Shown here piece by piece: positions 1 through 7,889 of a stretch of 64,000 bases of DNA; position 1 is the stretch's first letter; each line of letters starts with the position of its first letter. The notes below the pieces were generated by a model that ran no database searches, was not told where the DNA came from, and saw only the letters and a program-made list of their open reading frames with translations. This stretch comes from Streptomyces sp. S.PB5 (GTDB taxonomy: Bacteria; Actinomycetota; Actinomycetes; Streptomycetales; Streptomycetaceae). Where the stretch lies: assembly GCF_030403745.1 (NCBI RefSeq), contig NZ_JAQMWP010000004.1, forward strand, positions 310,001 to 374,000, given 5' to 3'. The position numbers and the translations under genes are program-made.

Positions 1-1300
1 CGCGCCCCGGCGAGAAGTACGACCGCACCAGCGCGCCGACCAGCGTGTGCCCGAGCAGGCCCACCGCGTAGACCCGCATGACGGCGGAGGTCGCGGCTGT
101 GTCTCCGGCTGTGAACGCACCTCGCTGAAAGAGCAGTTGAACGATCTGAGGTGCCGCGGCCACGACCACGGAGGCGCCCAGCAGGACGACGCAGGCCATG
201 AGTACGAGGTCCCGCTCGACGCGGTTCCGGGCTTGCCGCATGTCGCCTTCGGCGAGTGCCCGCGCCACCACCGGGAAGGTCACGATGGACAGCATCAGCG
301 CCATCATCATCGGCAGCTGCGCCACCTTCTGGGCGTAGTTCAGGTGCGAGATGGCCCCGGCGGGCAGCCCGGAGGCGAGGTATCGCTCGACGAGGACCTG
401 GGCCTGGCGGCACAGGGCGAACAGCAGCACCGTGCCGACCAGCGCCGGCGCGAGCGGCAGCCCGCCGTCCTTGCCGTCCGGCACGGGCGTCCGCGCCTCG
501 GACTGGCGCGGCATTGCGTCATACCCCGCCTCCTCTGTGCGGGGATGGCGGGTGATCCTGCGCCACAGGACGGGTGCCTGTACGGCGATCATGAGCACCC
601 CGCCCAGCGCGACGCCCAGGGCGGCCGAGCGGACCCCCCAGCGGCCGCCGAAGGTGAACATGGCGGTGATGATCGCGGTGTTGTAGGCGATATAGATCGC
701 CCCGGGCGCGAAGAAGGCCCGGTGCGCCCGCAGCGCCGCGCTGCAGTAACCGGCCAGGCCGAAGCTCAGAGCACAGGTTGCGGTCAGGCGGGTGCAGTCC
801 ACGGCGAGGGAAGGGTCGGGCAGACCGGGGGCCAGGACGCGCACCAACAGAGGCGCCCCCGCGACCAGAACGACAGCCGTGGCCGCCATGGCCAGGCACA
901 GCCGGGGCAGTGAGGCCGCGACCAACGCACGTACAGGATCGGGGGAGTTGGTGCCACGGGCCCGCCGGGCCAGCGCCGCGCTGAACGCGGGTACGAGTAC
1001 GAACGCCATCCCGTCCTCGATCAGCAGGGTCGCTGCCATCTCGGGCAGCGTCCAGGCGATCAGGAAGGCGTCCGTCTCCGCGCCCGCCCCGAAGAAGTGG
1101 GCGAGTGTCTGGTCCCGGGCGAGACCCAGCACCGATCCGGCGACGGACAGCGCCGCTGACAACAGGGTGGCCCTCGCGAGGAAGCGGCCCGAGGGGAAGT
1201 CGGTACCGGGCGGCGGAGTGGACTCCGCTTCGGGTGGCGGTGCGACGGCGGTGTCGCCCACGTCGCCCGGTACATGGCGGGTGACCGATGCGGGCCTCAT
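1..1300 (-). CDS. MurJ/MviN-like lipid flippase (3' end outside window)
   Basis: Multi-pass membrane protein of the MurJ/MATE superfamily. Its expected role is to flip a polyprenyl-linked sugar intermediate to the outer face of the membrane. About 433 codons are present and the frame stays open to the left edge. After a Pro/Glu-rich cytoplasmic leader it reads FLARATLLSAALSVAGSVLG, then DQTLAHFFGAGAETDAFLIA, close to the MurJ N-terminus with its FG..A.TDAF signature. The ATG at 1300 overlaps the stop of the upstream gene (ATGA). It is last of the visible genes in a polysaccharide operon, so it probably exports the repeat unit made there rather than being the housekeeping MurJ, although that is inference. 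The C-terminus is not visible. Confidence 0.85.
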   Translation of the reverse strand, partial: MRPASVTRHVPGDVGDTAVAPPPEAESTPPPGTDFPSGRFLARATLLSAALSVAGSVLGLARDQTLAHFFGAGAETDAFLIAWTLPEMAATLLIEDGMAFVLVPAFSAALARRARGTNSPDPVRALVAASLPRLCLAMAATAVVLVAGAPLLVRVLAPGLPDPSLAVDCTRLTATCALSFGLAGYCSAALRAHRAFFAPGAIYIAYNTAIITAMFTFGGRWGVRSAALGVALGGVLMIAVQAPVLWRRITRHPRTEEAGYDAMPRQSEARTPVPDGKDGGLPLAPALVGTVLLFALCRQAQVLVERYLASGLPAGAISHLNYAQKVAQLPMMMALMLSIVTFPVVARALAEGDMRQARNRVERDLVLMACVVLLGASVVVAAAPQIVQLLFQRGAFTAGDTAATSAVMRVYAVGLLGHTLVGALVRSYFSPGR

Positions 1301-2625
1301 CGCACGGCCTCACGCGTGGCGGGGACCGACGTCGCGCCGCGCGCCAGGGCCCACCAGGCGGCCACGCCGAGGCCCACGGGGATGAGGGCGGTCGACGGGC
1401 CGCCGATGTCGGCGTACCCGAAGTCCACGAGTTGCCACAACAGCAGGCCGCACACCGCGAGCGCGCAGTCCCGCGTCCGTCCGGCGCGCCGTAGTCGGCG
1501 CAGCCCCAGGACCAGTAGGGCGAGCCAGCTGCCCGCCAGGCCGATCAGGCCGATCAGGCCCTGCTCGCTCAGGATGAGCAGGTACATGTTGTGCGGGGAG
1601 AGCAGTGCCTGCCTCTTGAAGCTGTGTCCTGCGTCCATCGTGTCGCTGGCCGACGACAGCGCGACCGAGGCGTGGCTGTCCCGGTACGCGGGAAAGGCCT
1701 TCAGTCCGACGCCCGTCACCGGATGCTCGCGCCACATGTCCACCGCCGCCGCCCACAGTGTGTAGCGGTCGACCACCGACTGGTCCGGCGTGTCCGTGAC
1801 CCGTGTGATGCTGTCCAGTCGCTCCTGGACCACCGCCGCACCCACACCGAACCCGCCGACCAGTACCACGCCGGTGGCGACGACCGTCGCCACCACCTTC
1901 AGACCCCGTCGCCCCCCGGCGAGCGCCATCTGTGCTCCGCAGGCCACGGCCGTGGCGATCCACGCGCCGCGGCTGAACGACACCGCGAGCGGTGCCAGCA
2001 GGGCCAGCGCGCACAGCGCGGCCGCAGTCCGCTGCGCCGACGCGCCCGCGCCGAGCGCGAGTCCCACCGCGCACACCACTCCGTAGGAGACGACCGTGGC
2101 CATCCCCATCACGTCGGAGGCGCCGAACGTCCCCACCGCCCGGATGGTGGCGCCCTGGTACGACGCGCCCGTAGCGGTGACGAACTGGTGCATTCCGACG
2201 GCCCCCTGATACAGCGCCAGGCCCACCACGGACCACAGCACCAGCCGGGCGTCGCGCCGGTCGCGCAGCAGCAGCACCACCGCGACCGGGACGAGCACGA
2301 ACACCTGGAGATAGCGGACCAGCCCCATGACTGCGTCGCCGGGCGTGGCCGCCCCCGCGGCGGCAACCGCGATGCCCAGTACGGGCAGGGCGAGCACCGC
2401 CACCGCGGTCCGTGTCAGTGGACGCCGCAGGCGGCGCACGGTCTGGACGGCGGCGCAGACGACCACCAGCCCGCAGGCCGCGTCGGCGAGGGTCATGCCG
2501 CCCGCGGAGGGGGTCGGCACGGCCAGCAGGGCGACCACCGCGACGATGGGCAGCACGGGTACCGCCCATTGCGGACCGGGCAGCCGAGAGACTGCCGAAG
2601 CGGCGACCGCCGAAGGGATGCTCAC
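1297..2625 (-). CDS. O-antigen ligase / Wzy-like polymerase family membrane protein
   Basis: 442-residue integral membrane protein, hydrophobic along most of its length, with about a dozen predicted membrane segments. The extracytoplasmic loop in the C-terminal half contains WREHPVTGVGLKAFPAYRDS and, further on, SPHNMYLLILSEQGLIGLIG. The PxxGxG...HN.YL..L.E.GL.G pattern is the signature of the Wzy_C/WaaL family. The predicted role is polymerising or ligating lipid-linked glycan units outside the membrane. The start lies 6 nt after the sugar-transferase stop, and its own stop overlaps the flippase start, so the genes are translationally coupled. Polymerase cannot be told from ligase by sequence alone. 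Confidence 0.86.
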   Translation of the reverse strand: MSIPSAVAASAVSRLPGPQWAVPVLPIVAVVALLAVPTPSAGGMTLADAACGLVVVCAAVQTVRRLRRPLTRTAVAVLALPVLGIAVAAAGAATPGDAVMGLVRYLQVFVLVPVAVVLLLRDRRDARLVLWSVVGLALYQGAVGMHQFVTATGASYQGATIRAVGTFGASDVMGMATVVSYGVVCAVGLALGAGASAQRTAAALCALALLAPLAVSFSRGAWIATAVACGAQMALAGGRRGLKVVATVVATGVVLVGGFGVGAAVVQERLDSITRVTDTPDQSVVDRYTLWAAAVDMWREHPVTGVGLKAFPAYRDSHASVALSSASDTMDAGHSFKRQALLSPHNMYLLILSEQGLIGLIGLAGSWLALLVLGLRRLRRAGRTRDCALAVCGLLLWQLVDFGYADIGGPSTALIPVGLGVAAWWALARGATSVPATREAVR

Positions 2626-2631
2626 GGGTGC

Positions 2632-4092
2632 TCAGCTCCCCGTCGGCCGGATGAGCAGCATGGCTGTGCGCAGCAGGATGCACATGTCCTGCCACAACGA
2701 CCAGCTGTCGATGTAGGTGTTGTCGTAACGCGCCCGGTCCTCGATCGATGTGTCGCCGCGCAGCCCGTTGACCTGGGCGAGGCCGGTGATGCCTCCACGC
2801 ATTCGGTGCCGCTCTGCGTAGCCGGGGTACTCCTTCGAGAACTGGGCGACGAAGAAGGGGCGTTCGGGACGCGGGCCGACGAGGCTCATGTCGCCACGGA
2901 AGACGTTCCACAGCTGCAGCAGCTCGTCCAGCGAGGTCCGCCGCAAGAACTGGCAGAAGGGGCTCATGCCTCGTGCGTCGGCCACGCTCCAGCGGGTGGC
3001 GGCTTCGTTCGCGGTGCTCGGCCGGTAGGTGCGGAACTTCATCATGGTGAACGGCCGCCCGTCCTTGCCGACTCGCTCCTGCCGGAAAACCACCCCCGGC
3101 CCCTCGGTCAGCCGCAGCACGATCGCGCAGCACGCCAGCACAGGGCTGGTCAGGAGCAGCAGAACTCCCGACACGACGACGTCCAGCAGGCGTTTGGCGA
3201 CACCGGCGGGCAGAGAAGGCCGAGCGGACCCGGCCAGCGGTCGGCAGGCGAAACCCGCCAGGTACGGCGTCCCGGGCCTGCCCAGAGCGTACGAGGGCGA
3301 GCCGGGGTCGAGTTCGCTCACCGCACAGCCGTACCGGCCGAGCTTGCGCAGCAGCAAGCCGTGGCTCGCGCGGGCGGCGGGGCCCACGGCGAGTACCACC
3401 TCCACGCCGTTCTGGATGACGGCCCGCTGTACTTCCTCACCGGTCGTCAACACCGGGAGAGCGGGACCGTCGCCCAGACCGGGGAGCACCTCCGGAGTGT
3501 CGGCGACGATACCGACCGGTCGCAGGCCGCAGCCCGGATCGCGCAGCAACGCGGCGCACACGCGCCGCGTCGGCCGGCCCGATCCGATCACCAGAGTCGG
3601 CCGGGGCCGACTCCGCAGGGCGCTGCGCCGGAGCCCGCGCACCGTAGTCAGGGCCAGGACGGCCATCGCGCAGTGGATCGTGGCCGAGAGGACGAGGACA
3701 GGTGGAGCGAGCCGTTCCAGCGGTGCGATGGCCGCGTAGACCGCCCAGCCGACAGCGATCCGCCCGCACAGTGCGGGCAGGTCGTCGAGCACGCCAGGTT
3801 CGGCGACAGCGTGGCTCTGGGTGCCGTACCGGTGGGGCCACAGTGCGAACGACAGCAGCACCAGGGCCAGCAGCGGATGCCGTTGGTCTGCGGGCACGAG
3901 GGACATGGCACACAAGGCGGCCGTGACGTCCGCCACCAGCAGGGGCGTTCGGGAGGCGTGCCGAAGCCGGTGCCCCCGCCCGGTGGGCAACAGCAGACCG
4001 TTGACCGAGGTGTGCGGTGGGAGCACGGAGACACCGTGCTCGGCCATCCGGGGTCTGCCGGCCGGGGAGGGAAAGGTGCTGTCCGTAGTCAT
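2632..4092 (-). CDS. Polyprenyl-phosphate glycosyl-1-phosphate transferase (initiating sugar transferase)
   Basis: 486 aa. It starts glycan synthesis by moving a sugar-1-phosphate from a nucleotide sugar to undecaprenyl phosphate. The N-terminal half has several membrane segments and then a Rossmann-like segment (TLVIGSGRPTRRVCAALLRD). The C-terminal half is a typical bacterial sugar transferase domain (PF02397). Its visible marks are KRLLDVVVSGVLLLL, the FRQERVG.DG..F...KFRT catalytic segment, RRTSLDELLQLWNV and GDMSLVGPRPE. The length and architecture match the WbaP/WcaJ 'exopolysaccharide biosynthesis polyprenyl glycosylphosphotransferase' group. The ATG at 4092 overlaps the stop of the glycosyltransferase gene. 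The sugar transferred is unknown. Confidence 0.93.
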   Translation of the reverse strand: MTTDSTFPSPAGRPRMAEHGVSVLPPHTSVNGLLLPTGRGHRLRHASRTPLLVADVTAALCAMSLVPADQRHPLLALVLLSFALWPHRYGTQSHAVAEPGVLDDLPALCGRIAVGWAVYAAIAPLERLAPPVLVLSATIHCAMAVLALTTVRGLRRSALRSRPRPTLVIGSGRPTRRVCAALLRDPGCGLRPVGIVADTPEVLPGLGDGPALPVLTTGEEVQRAVIQNGVEVVLAVGPAARASHGLLLRKLGRYGCAVSELDPGSPSYALGRPGTPYLAGFACRPLAGSARPSLPAGVAKRLLDVVVSGVLLLLTSPVLACCAIVLRLTEGPGVVFRQERVGKDGRPFTMMKFRTYRPSTANEAATRWSVADARGMSPFCQFLRRTSLDELLQLWNVFRGDMSLVGPRPERPFFVAQFSKEYPGYAERHRMRGGITGLAQVNGLRGDTSIEDRARYDNTYIDSWSLWQDMCILLRTAMLLIRPTGS

Positions 4093-5243
4093 GTGGCGGT
4101 GGACTCCCTGTGCTTCGTGGGTACGACGCGTGGCTCGGCGTCGGCGCCGAGCAGCTCGCGATACACGCAGGCCACCGCCTCAGCGGCGTGCCGCACGTCA
4201 TGTGCCGCGAGGACATGGGCGCGCCCCGTGGCGCCGAGCGACTGGCGCAGCGAAGGGGCACGCAGCAGCGTGGTCAGGGCCCGGGCCAGGGCCTGAGGGC
4301 TCTCCGGGGGCACCAGACAGTGCGGCGCGCAGCCCGGTGGCAGGCTCTCGCGTGCCCCGTCCACATCGGTGACGACGACCGCACGGCCGCACGCCATTGC
4401 CTCCAGCGGGGCGAGAGCCATGCCCTCCCAGCGGGACGGCAGGACGACGACGTCGGCGGCCCGGTACCAGGGGGCGGCGTCGGCAGTCGCTCCGGCGAAT
4501 TCGACACAGGAGGGGGCGCGTTCCCGCAGCGCCTCGGCGTCCGGCCCGTCACCGACCAGGACAAGACGGGCCCCGGGCACCTGCTCCACGACCGCGGGCC
4601 AGGCGTCCAGCAGGACGTCCTGGCCCTTCTGCCGGCACAACCGCCCCACGCACACCACGAGCGTGTCGGTCTCGGACCGGGCGCGGCCGTGCTGCGGCCG
4701 ATAGTGATGTGTGTCGACCCCATTGGGGGTCACGCGCCAGGCGGCGGTGATCCCGGACAGTTCCCCGGTGCGCCGCTCCGCCTCACTGACACAGAGCACG
4801 CGTTGTGCCCACCGCGCCCCGAACCGCTCCCAGTGCAGCGCGACACGGGCCATGGCACCGTCCACGGCCTCGAACGACCAGGCATGCGGCTGAAAGACGG
4901 TTGGGATCCGGCCACGCACCGCGAGCCGGGCCGCGAGACCGGCCTTGGCGCTGTGCGCGTGCACCAGATCGGGCCGTACGTCGGCGATGAGCCCCGCCAG
5001 TCGGCGTGTCTCCCCGAGAAGTCGGTGGTCCGGCGATCGGGAGGCTTGCCAGGCGGACACGGGGCAGCCCAGGGCGCGCAGCGCGTCCGCGAGCATGCCC
5101 CCCTCGGGGCAGGCCACGGTGACCCGCCATCCCGCCTCGAGCTGGGCCGTCGCAAGGTCGATCACGACGCGACTCACGCCTCCCTCCACGGGCTGGGAGA
5201 CGTGGAGGACGTGATGTGGGTCCGCTGAGGACGGCACTGTCAT
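4089..5243 (-). CDS. Glycosyltransferase family 4 (GT-B)
   Basis: 384 aa from the ATG at 5243, which I prefer because GGAGG lies 6 nt upstream and the next residues, DPHHVLHVSQPVEGGVSRVV, match the usual start of GT4 proteins. An upstream in-frame ATG at 5360 would add 39 low-complexity residues. The C-terminal GT-B domain shows VVCVGRLCRQKGQDVLLDAW, the EGMALAPLEAMACGRAVV nucleotide-sugar site and an EX7E-like spacing. It is the first gene of the minus-strand polysaccharide operon and probably adds the second or a later sugar after the initiating transferase. The donor sugar cannot be read from sequence. Confidence 0.9.
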   Translation of the reverse strand: MTVPSSADPHHVLHVSQPVEGGVSRVVIDLATAQLEAGWRVTVACPEGGMLADALRALGCPVSAWQASRSPDHRLLGETRRLAGLIADVRPDLVHAHSAKAGLAARLAVRGRIPTVFQPHAWSFEAVDGAMARVALHWERFGARWAQRVLCVSEAERRTGELSGITAAWRVTPNGVDTHHYRPQHGRARSETDTLVVCVGRLCRQKGQDVLLDAWPAVVEQVPGARLVLVGDGPDAEALRERAPSCVEFAGATADAAPWYRAADVVVLPSRWEGMALAPLEAMACGRAVVVTDVDGARESLPPGCAPHCLVPPESPQALARALTTLLRAPSLRQSLGATGRAHVLAAHDVRHAAEAVACVYRELLGADAEPRVVPTKHRESTAT

Positions 5244-5801
5244 CACGCGCCTCCGACGGGGAGGAGGGCCGAGAGGCCCGGAGCGTGAACCGCTGAATGG
5301 GGGAGGTCGTTGCTCGCTTTCGGGGTCGCGAGGCGCGGAACGGTGGTCAGGGAATTGCACATGACCGGCGTTGCCCTTCCGGGGAGAAGAATCTGAACCA
5401 GCGGCACGTCGTGGGGGTTTCTTCTTCGATATGGAGTCTCCGCGCCTGTTGGGTCGAGAGCCGCGACCCGACCGGTCTTTGCTGGATTCAGGAGGTGAGC
5501 AACTCTAGTCGCGTATCCGTATTTATCAGCGAACCCGTCAACTGTGTCGGACCTGTGGAGTCACCCGTCGTAGTCCGAATGGGCGGCGCTGGTGTTCAGC
5601 TGTTATGCGGGCCAGTCGAACGGGGGATTGCGCGATGAGCGCGATCTTTTCGTATGAGTTCCGAGAACTTTTCGGCTCAGGAGTTTCCAGCGTTTCCGGC
5701 CGTCGTTACGCATGCCGAAGTCAGGTACCGGGCTCATGTCGTCCGGACCGTGAATCTCTCAGGTGACTGCTGACCGCGTGTTACCGAGGAAAGGAACTCT
5801 T
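5244..5801. other. 558-nt divergent intergenic region
   Basis: Separates the leftward polysaccharide operon from the rightward small secreted genes. It is clearly less GC-rich than the genes, particularly 5380-5770, so promoters for both directions probably lie here. A possible ORF at 5297-5638 has no Streptomyces codon bias and no ribosome-binding site, and I do not regard it as a gene. No convincing promoter hexamers or RNA motif were identified. Confidence 0.5.
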
Positions 5802-6080
5802 ATGAAGCGTCTGAAGGTTGTGGGCGTCCTCGCCGGTGCCCTTGTCGTTGCCGGCGCCGCGCCGTCCGCGCAGGCGGCGCCCGCGGACGGAGTGGGGGGC
5901 CTGAGCGCCCTGGGCAACGTGGGGGACACGCTCTCCGTGCTGTCGCTGGCGAGTGGCGGCGGCCTGACCGGTAAGTCCGGCCTGTCGGACCTGGGAAGCG
6001 TCGCCGGTGTCGCGGGTGGCGGCGGTCTGGGCAACGCCACCGGGATCCTCAGCGGCATCGGGGGCGGTCTGGCGGGCTGA
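5802..6080 (+). CDS. Small secreted Gly/Leu-rich protein
   Basis: 92 aa. The start is ATG 5802, preceded by GAGGAAAGGA about 9 nt upstream. The N-terminus is an evident Sec signal peptide (MKRLKVVGVLAGALVVAGAA) with likely cleavage after AQA near residue 25. The mature 67 residues are Gly-, Leu- and Ser-rich, with phrases such as GGLSALGNVGDTLSVLSLAS and GGGLGNATGILSGIGGGL, and contain no Cys or charged clusters. No family recognised. It resembles other short glycine-rich secreted proteins encoded near chaplins, including the one at 13286-13657. An upstream in-frame start at 5763 is rejected because the signal peptide would be buried. Confidence 0.8.
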   Translation: MKRLKVVGVLAGALVVAGAAPSAQAAPADGVGGLSALGNVGDTLSVLSLASGGGLTGKSGLSDLGSVAGVAGGGGLGNATGILSGIGGGLAG

Positions 6081-6191
6081 CCCCGTTCGCCACCGTCACG
6101 CGTCGTCGTAGTGCAGTCCTGACGATCCATCCCTCGCGCCGGGCCCGGCTTGGGCGTCGGTCAACTCACCCTCCGCCCTGGCCGTCGCGCG

Positions 6192-6234
6192 CGCCGGGGC
6201 CGGTTCCTCGCTCTGTGGGAAACCGGCCCCGGCG
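6192..6234 (+). terminator. Rho-independent-type hairpin
   Basis: GC-rich arms 6192-6207 and 6218-6234 (CGCCGGGGCCGGTT pairing with AACCGGCCCCGGCG, one bulge) around a loop of about 10 nt, 110 bp after the 92-aa secreted gene. There is no U-tract, which is common for Streptomyces hairpin terminators. Confidence 0.7.
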
Positions 6235-6406
6235 CTGTGCTGTCACGCATCTGGCCCACTCGAATAACCGCATTACCTGTAACCGCATTACCTGCGAATT
6301 GCTGTCATCGGGCGAAAGTGGCCGCAACCCTGCACTGTTCGGCCGTGTGGGCTCGTTAGTCAGAGTGCGGCCGAAGCCGCACATCATGAAAGGGATCGTA
6401 ACTGAG

Positions 6407-6799
6407 ATGAAGTCGACCACCAGGGGAACCCTCTCCGCCGTCGTGACCGTCGTGGCCGCCGCAGGTGCCATGGCTGCGACGCCTGCTGTTGCAGCCGACC
6501 ACGACGCGAAGGTGGGCGTTCCGCTGCACCAGGGTGGGCATGCGGTGCTTCTGGACACGAAGGAGGTCACCGCTGTCGTTCCTGTCCACGGCAACTCCCT
6601 GCCGGAGACTCGCAGCGTGCTCGGCTCGATGACGCCGGCCGGAGTGGACGGAGCCGTCCAGAAGATTGCCGGCAAGGCCCAGATTCCGGTTCCGAAGACC
6701 GATGGGGCCATGGTCGGGTCGGATGTGGCGAGTGTGGAACGGGACACGGCCACGGTCGACCTGCCGGGCGGCGGAGTGCCGAAGCTGCCCCTGAAGTGA
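6407..6799 (+). CDS. Small secreted protein, unknown family
   Basis: 130 aa from ATG 6407. The signal peptide is MKSTTRGTLSAVVTVVAAAG followed by AMAATPAVA, with cleavage near residue 29. The mature protein is about 100 residues, mostly Val, Gly, Asp and Thr, with no Cys. No domain recognised. Upstream in-frame ATGs at 6215 and 6386 would place non-hydrophobic sequence before the signal peptide. AAAGGG at 6388-6393 is a plausible but distant ribosome-binding site. The upstream DNA carries a 12-nt direct repeat (CCGCATTACCTG twice near 6268-6294) that might be a regulator site. It lies between two other small secreted genes and each is followed by its own hairpin, so the three are probably separate transcripts. 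Confidence 0.72.
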   Translation: MKSTTRGTLSAVVTVVAAAGAMAATPAVAADHDAKVGVPLHQGGHAVLLDTKEVTAVVPVHGNSLPETRSVLGSMTPAGVDGAVQKIAGKAQIPVPKTDGAMVGSDVASVERDTATVDLPGGGVPKLPLK

Positions 6800-6864
6800 C
6801 CTCGCGCTGCCGGACCGCCGGGGACCGCCCGTCGGCCGGCCGCCGAGTCGAGTGAGGTGCACCG

Positions 6865-6893
6865 GGGTCCGGGCGGCACCACCGCCCGGACCC
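6865..6893 (+). terminator. Hairpin terminator
   Basis: Perfect 12-bp stem (GGGTCCGGGCGG at 6865-6876, CCGCCCGGACCC at 6882-6893) with a 5-nt loop, 65 bp after the 130-aa secreted gene. Confidence 0.75.
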
Positions 6894-6942
6894 ACGCAGC
6901 CCGGCCTCCTCTGGTGAGAACACCACGGACAAGGACGTACGC

Positions 6943-7269
6943 ATGACGAAGACGATGAAGCAGCGCGCTGTCAGGGCATTCGGTGTCGCCACCTTTGGCG
7001 CTTTCCTCGTCGTGACGGGCTCCGGCGCGGCTGCGGCGGACGCGGAGCTGCAAGACCGCGCTGCCGTGCCGGTCGACGGAGGACTGCTCGAGGATGTGCC
7101 GCTGGTCCCCGAAGTGACGAAGTCCCTTGAGGGACTTCCGGGAACCGGACTGCCGTCGGCGGGCATCGTGCCCAAGCTGGACCAGGTGAACATGGGAGTT
7201 CCGCCCGAGGTGGCCTGGCTGGCCTCCACGCTGGGCATCAAGGGCATCAACCCCCTCGACAACCCCTGA
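6943..7269 (+). CDS. Small secreted protein, unknown family
   Basis: 108 aa. ATG 6943 follows AAGGA by 7 nt. The signal peptide covers about residues 1-32 (RAFGVATFGAFLVVTGSGAA, then AAADA). The mature 76 residues are Pro-, Val- and Leu-rich (GGLLEDVPLVPEVTKSLEGL) and end in GIKGINPLDNP. They contain no Cys and no recognised domain. It is the third of three tandem small secreted genes and faces the chaplin gene, from which it is separated by a strong hairpin. Confidence 0.78.
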   Translation: MTKTMKQRAVRAFGVATFGAFLVVTGSGAAAADAELQDRAAVPVDGGLLEDVPLVPEVTKSLEGLPGTGLPSAGIVPKLDQVNMGVPPEVAWLASTLGIKGINPLDNP

Positions 7270-7282
7270 CACGGAGGCGGAC

Positions 7283-7329
7283 GACAGCGCACCGCCTCCT
7301 GCAGTGCGCGCGGGAGGCGGTGCGCTGTC
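7283..7329. terminator. Bidirectional 17-bp-stem hairpin
   Basis: Perfect inverted repeat, GACAGCGCACCGCCTCC at 7283-7299 and its complement at 7313-7329, loop 13 nt. It sits between the convergent 108-aa secreted gene and the chaplin gene and probably terminates both. Confidence 0.85.
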
Positions 7330-7341
7330 GCTGTGAACCGG

Positions 7342-7581
7342 TCAGTTGTTCTCGCAGGTGTTGTTCTCGGCGGTGTTGAGAGCGCCGATCACGGTGACGG
7401 TGTTGCCGCAGACATTGACCGGGATGTGCACCGGGACCTGGACCAGGTTGCCCGAGGCGACACCGGGTGAGTTGGAGGCCTCGCCGTTGGCGCAGGCGTC
7501 CGCCGCGGCCAGGCCGGCTCCGCCGAGCATCATGGTGCCGATACCGACTCCGACACCCATGACCTTTGCAATGCGGGACAT
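7342..7581 (-). CDS. Short chaplin with three cysteines
   Basis: 79 aa. Chaplins are secreted amyloid-forming proteins that coat aerial hyphae and spores and lower surface tension. The signal peptide is MSRIAKVMGVGVGIGTMMLG with cleavage near residue 28. The mature part is one chaplin domain (DUF320): SPGVASGNLVQVPVHIPVN, then CGNTVTVIGALN. ATG 7581 is chosen over the GTG three bases upstream because GGAG lies 6 nt before it. Unlike textbook short chaplins, it has a third Cys near the mature N-terminus (DACANG), and the C-terminus is Asn/Glu-rich (NTAENNTCENN) instead of the usual NPAFGN. It has its own sigma-BldN-like promoter. Confidence 0.94.
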   Translation of the reverse strand: MSRIAKVMGVGVGIGTMMLGGAGLAAADACANGEASNSPGVASGNLVQVPVHIPVNVCGNTVTVIGALNTAENNTCENN

Positions 7582-7649
7582 CACTTACTCCTTTTGTACG
7601 GTCGGCGTTGGGGCTCGCGTGGCCGCCTGGGGGCGACCCTGCGTTCCGT

Positions 7650-7677
7650 TCAACGCCGCAGCTGGTGAGGGGTTACG
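7650..7677 (-). promoter_or_regulatory. Sigma-BldN-type promoter of the chaplin gene
   Basis: On the minus strand, CGTAAC (7677-7672) and CGTTGA (7655-7650) are separated by exactly 16 nt. This matches the sigma-BldN consensus as I know it (CGTAAC, 16-17 nt, CGTTGA). The implied start of transcription near 7643 leaves a leader of about 60 nt before ATG 7581. Chaplin genes are established BldN targets. Confidence 0.8.
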
Positions 7678-7841
7678 ACCTCGTACGAGATCACCCCGGA
7701 CGTGGCACGACGGATTGCGTCGCTCTGCCGGCGCCGTCGGGCGCGTCGTGTGTTGCAAGCCGGAAGGCGCCGCTAACGTGACGGGCGGCCCGTCCGGAAT
7801 ATGACTGCCGTGTTCTTGAAACCTGCGTCGAGGACACGGCC

Positions 7842-7873
7842 GGGGCTCCCCCTGGCCGATTGTGGGGAGCCCC
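7842..7873 (-). terminator. Hairpin after the subtilisin gene
   Basis: GGGGCTCCCC (7842-7851) and GGGGAGCCCC (7864-7873), a 10-bp perfect stem with a 12-nt loop. It lies 16 bp past the last recognisable codon of the out-of-frame protease C-terminus at 7890, which suggests the gene once ended there. Confidence 0.75.
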
Positions 7874-7889
7874 ATCCAAGCTGTGGGTG

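Noticed and set aside
37..913. Plus-strand frame at the left edge
   Set aside because: Antisense of the MurJ-like gene, whose residues are clearly recognisable on the minus strand.
1591..4296. 901-codon open frame on the plus strand
   Set aside because: Antisense to the sugar-transferase and Wzy-like genes, with Arg/His/Gln-rich shadow composition.
5297..5638. 113-codon frame in the divergent promoter region
   Set aside because: No G/C third-position bias, no ribosome-binding site and no recognisable domain.
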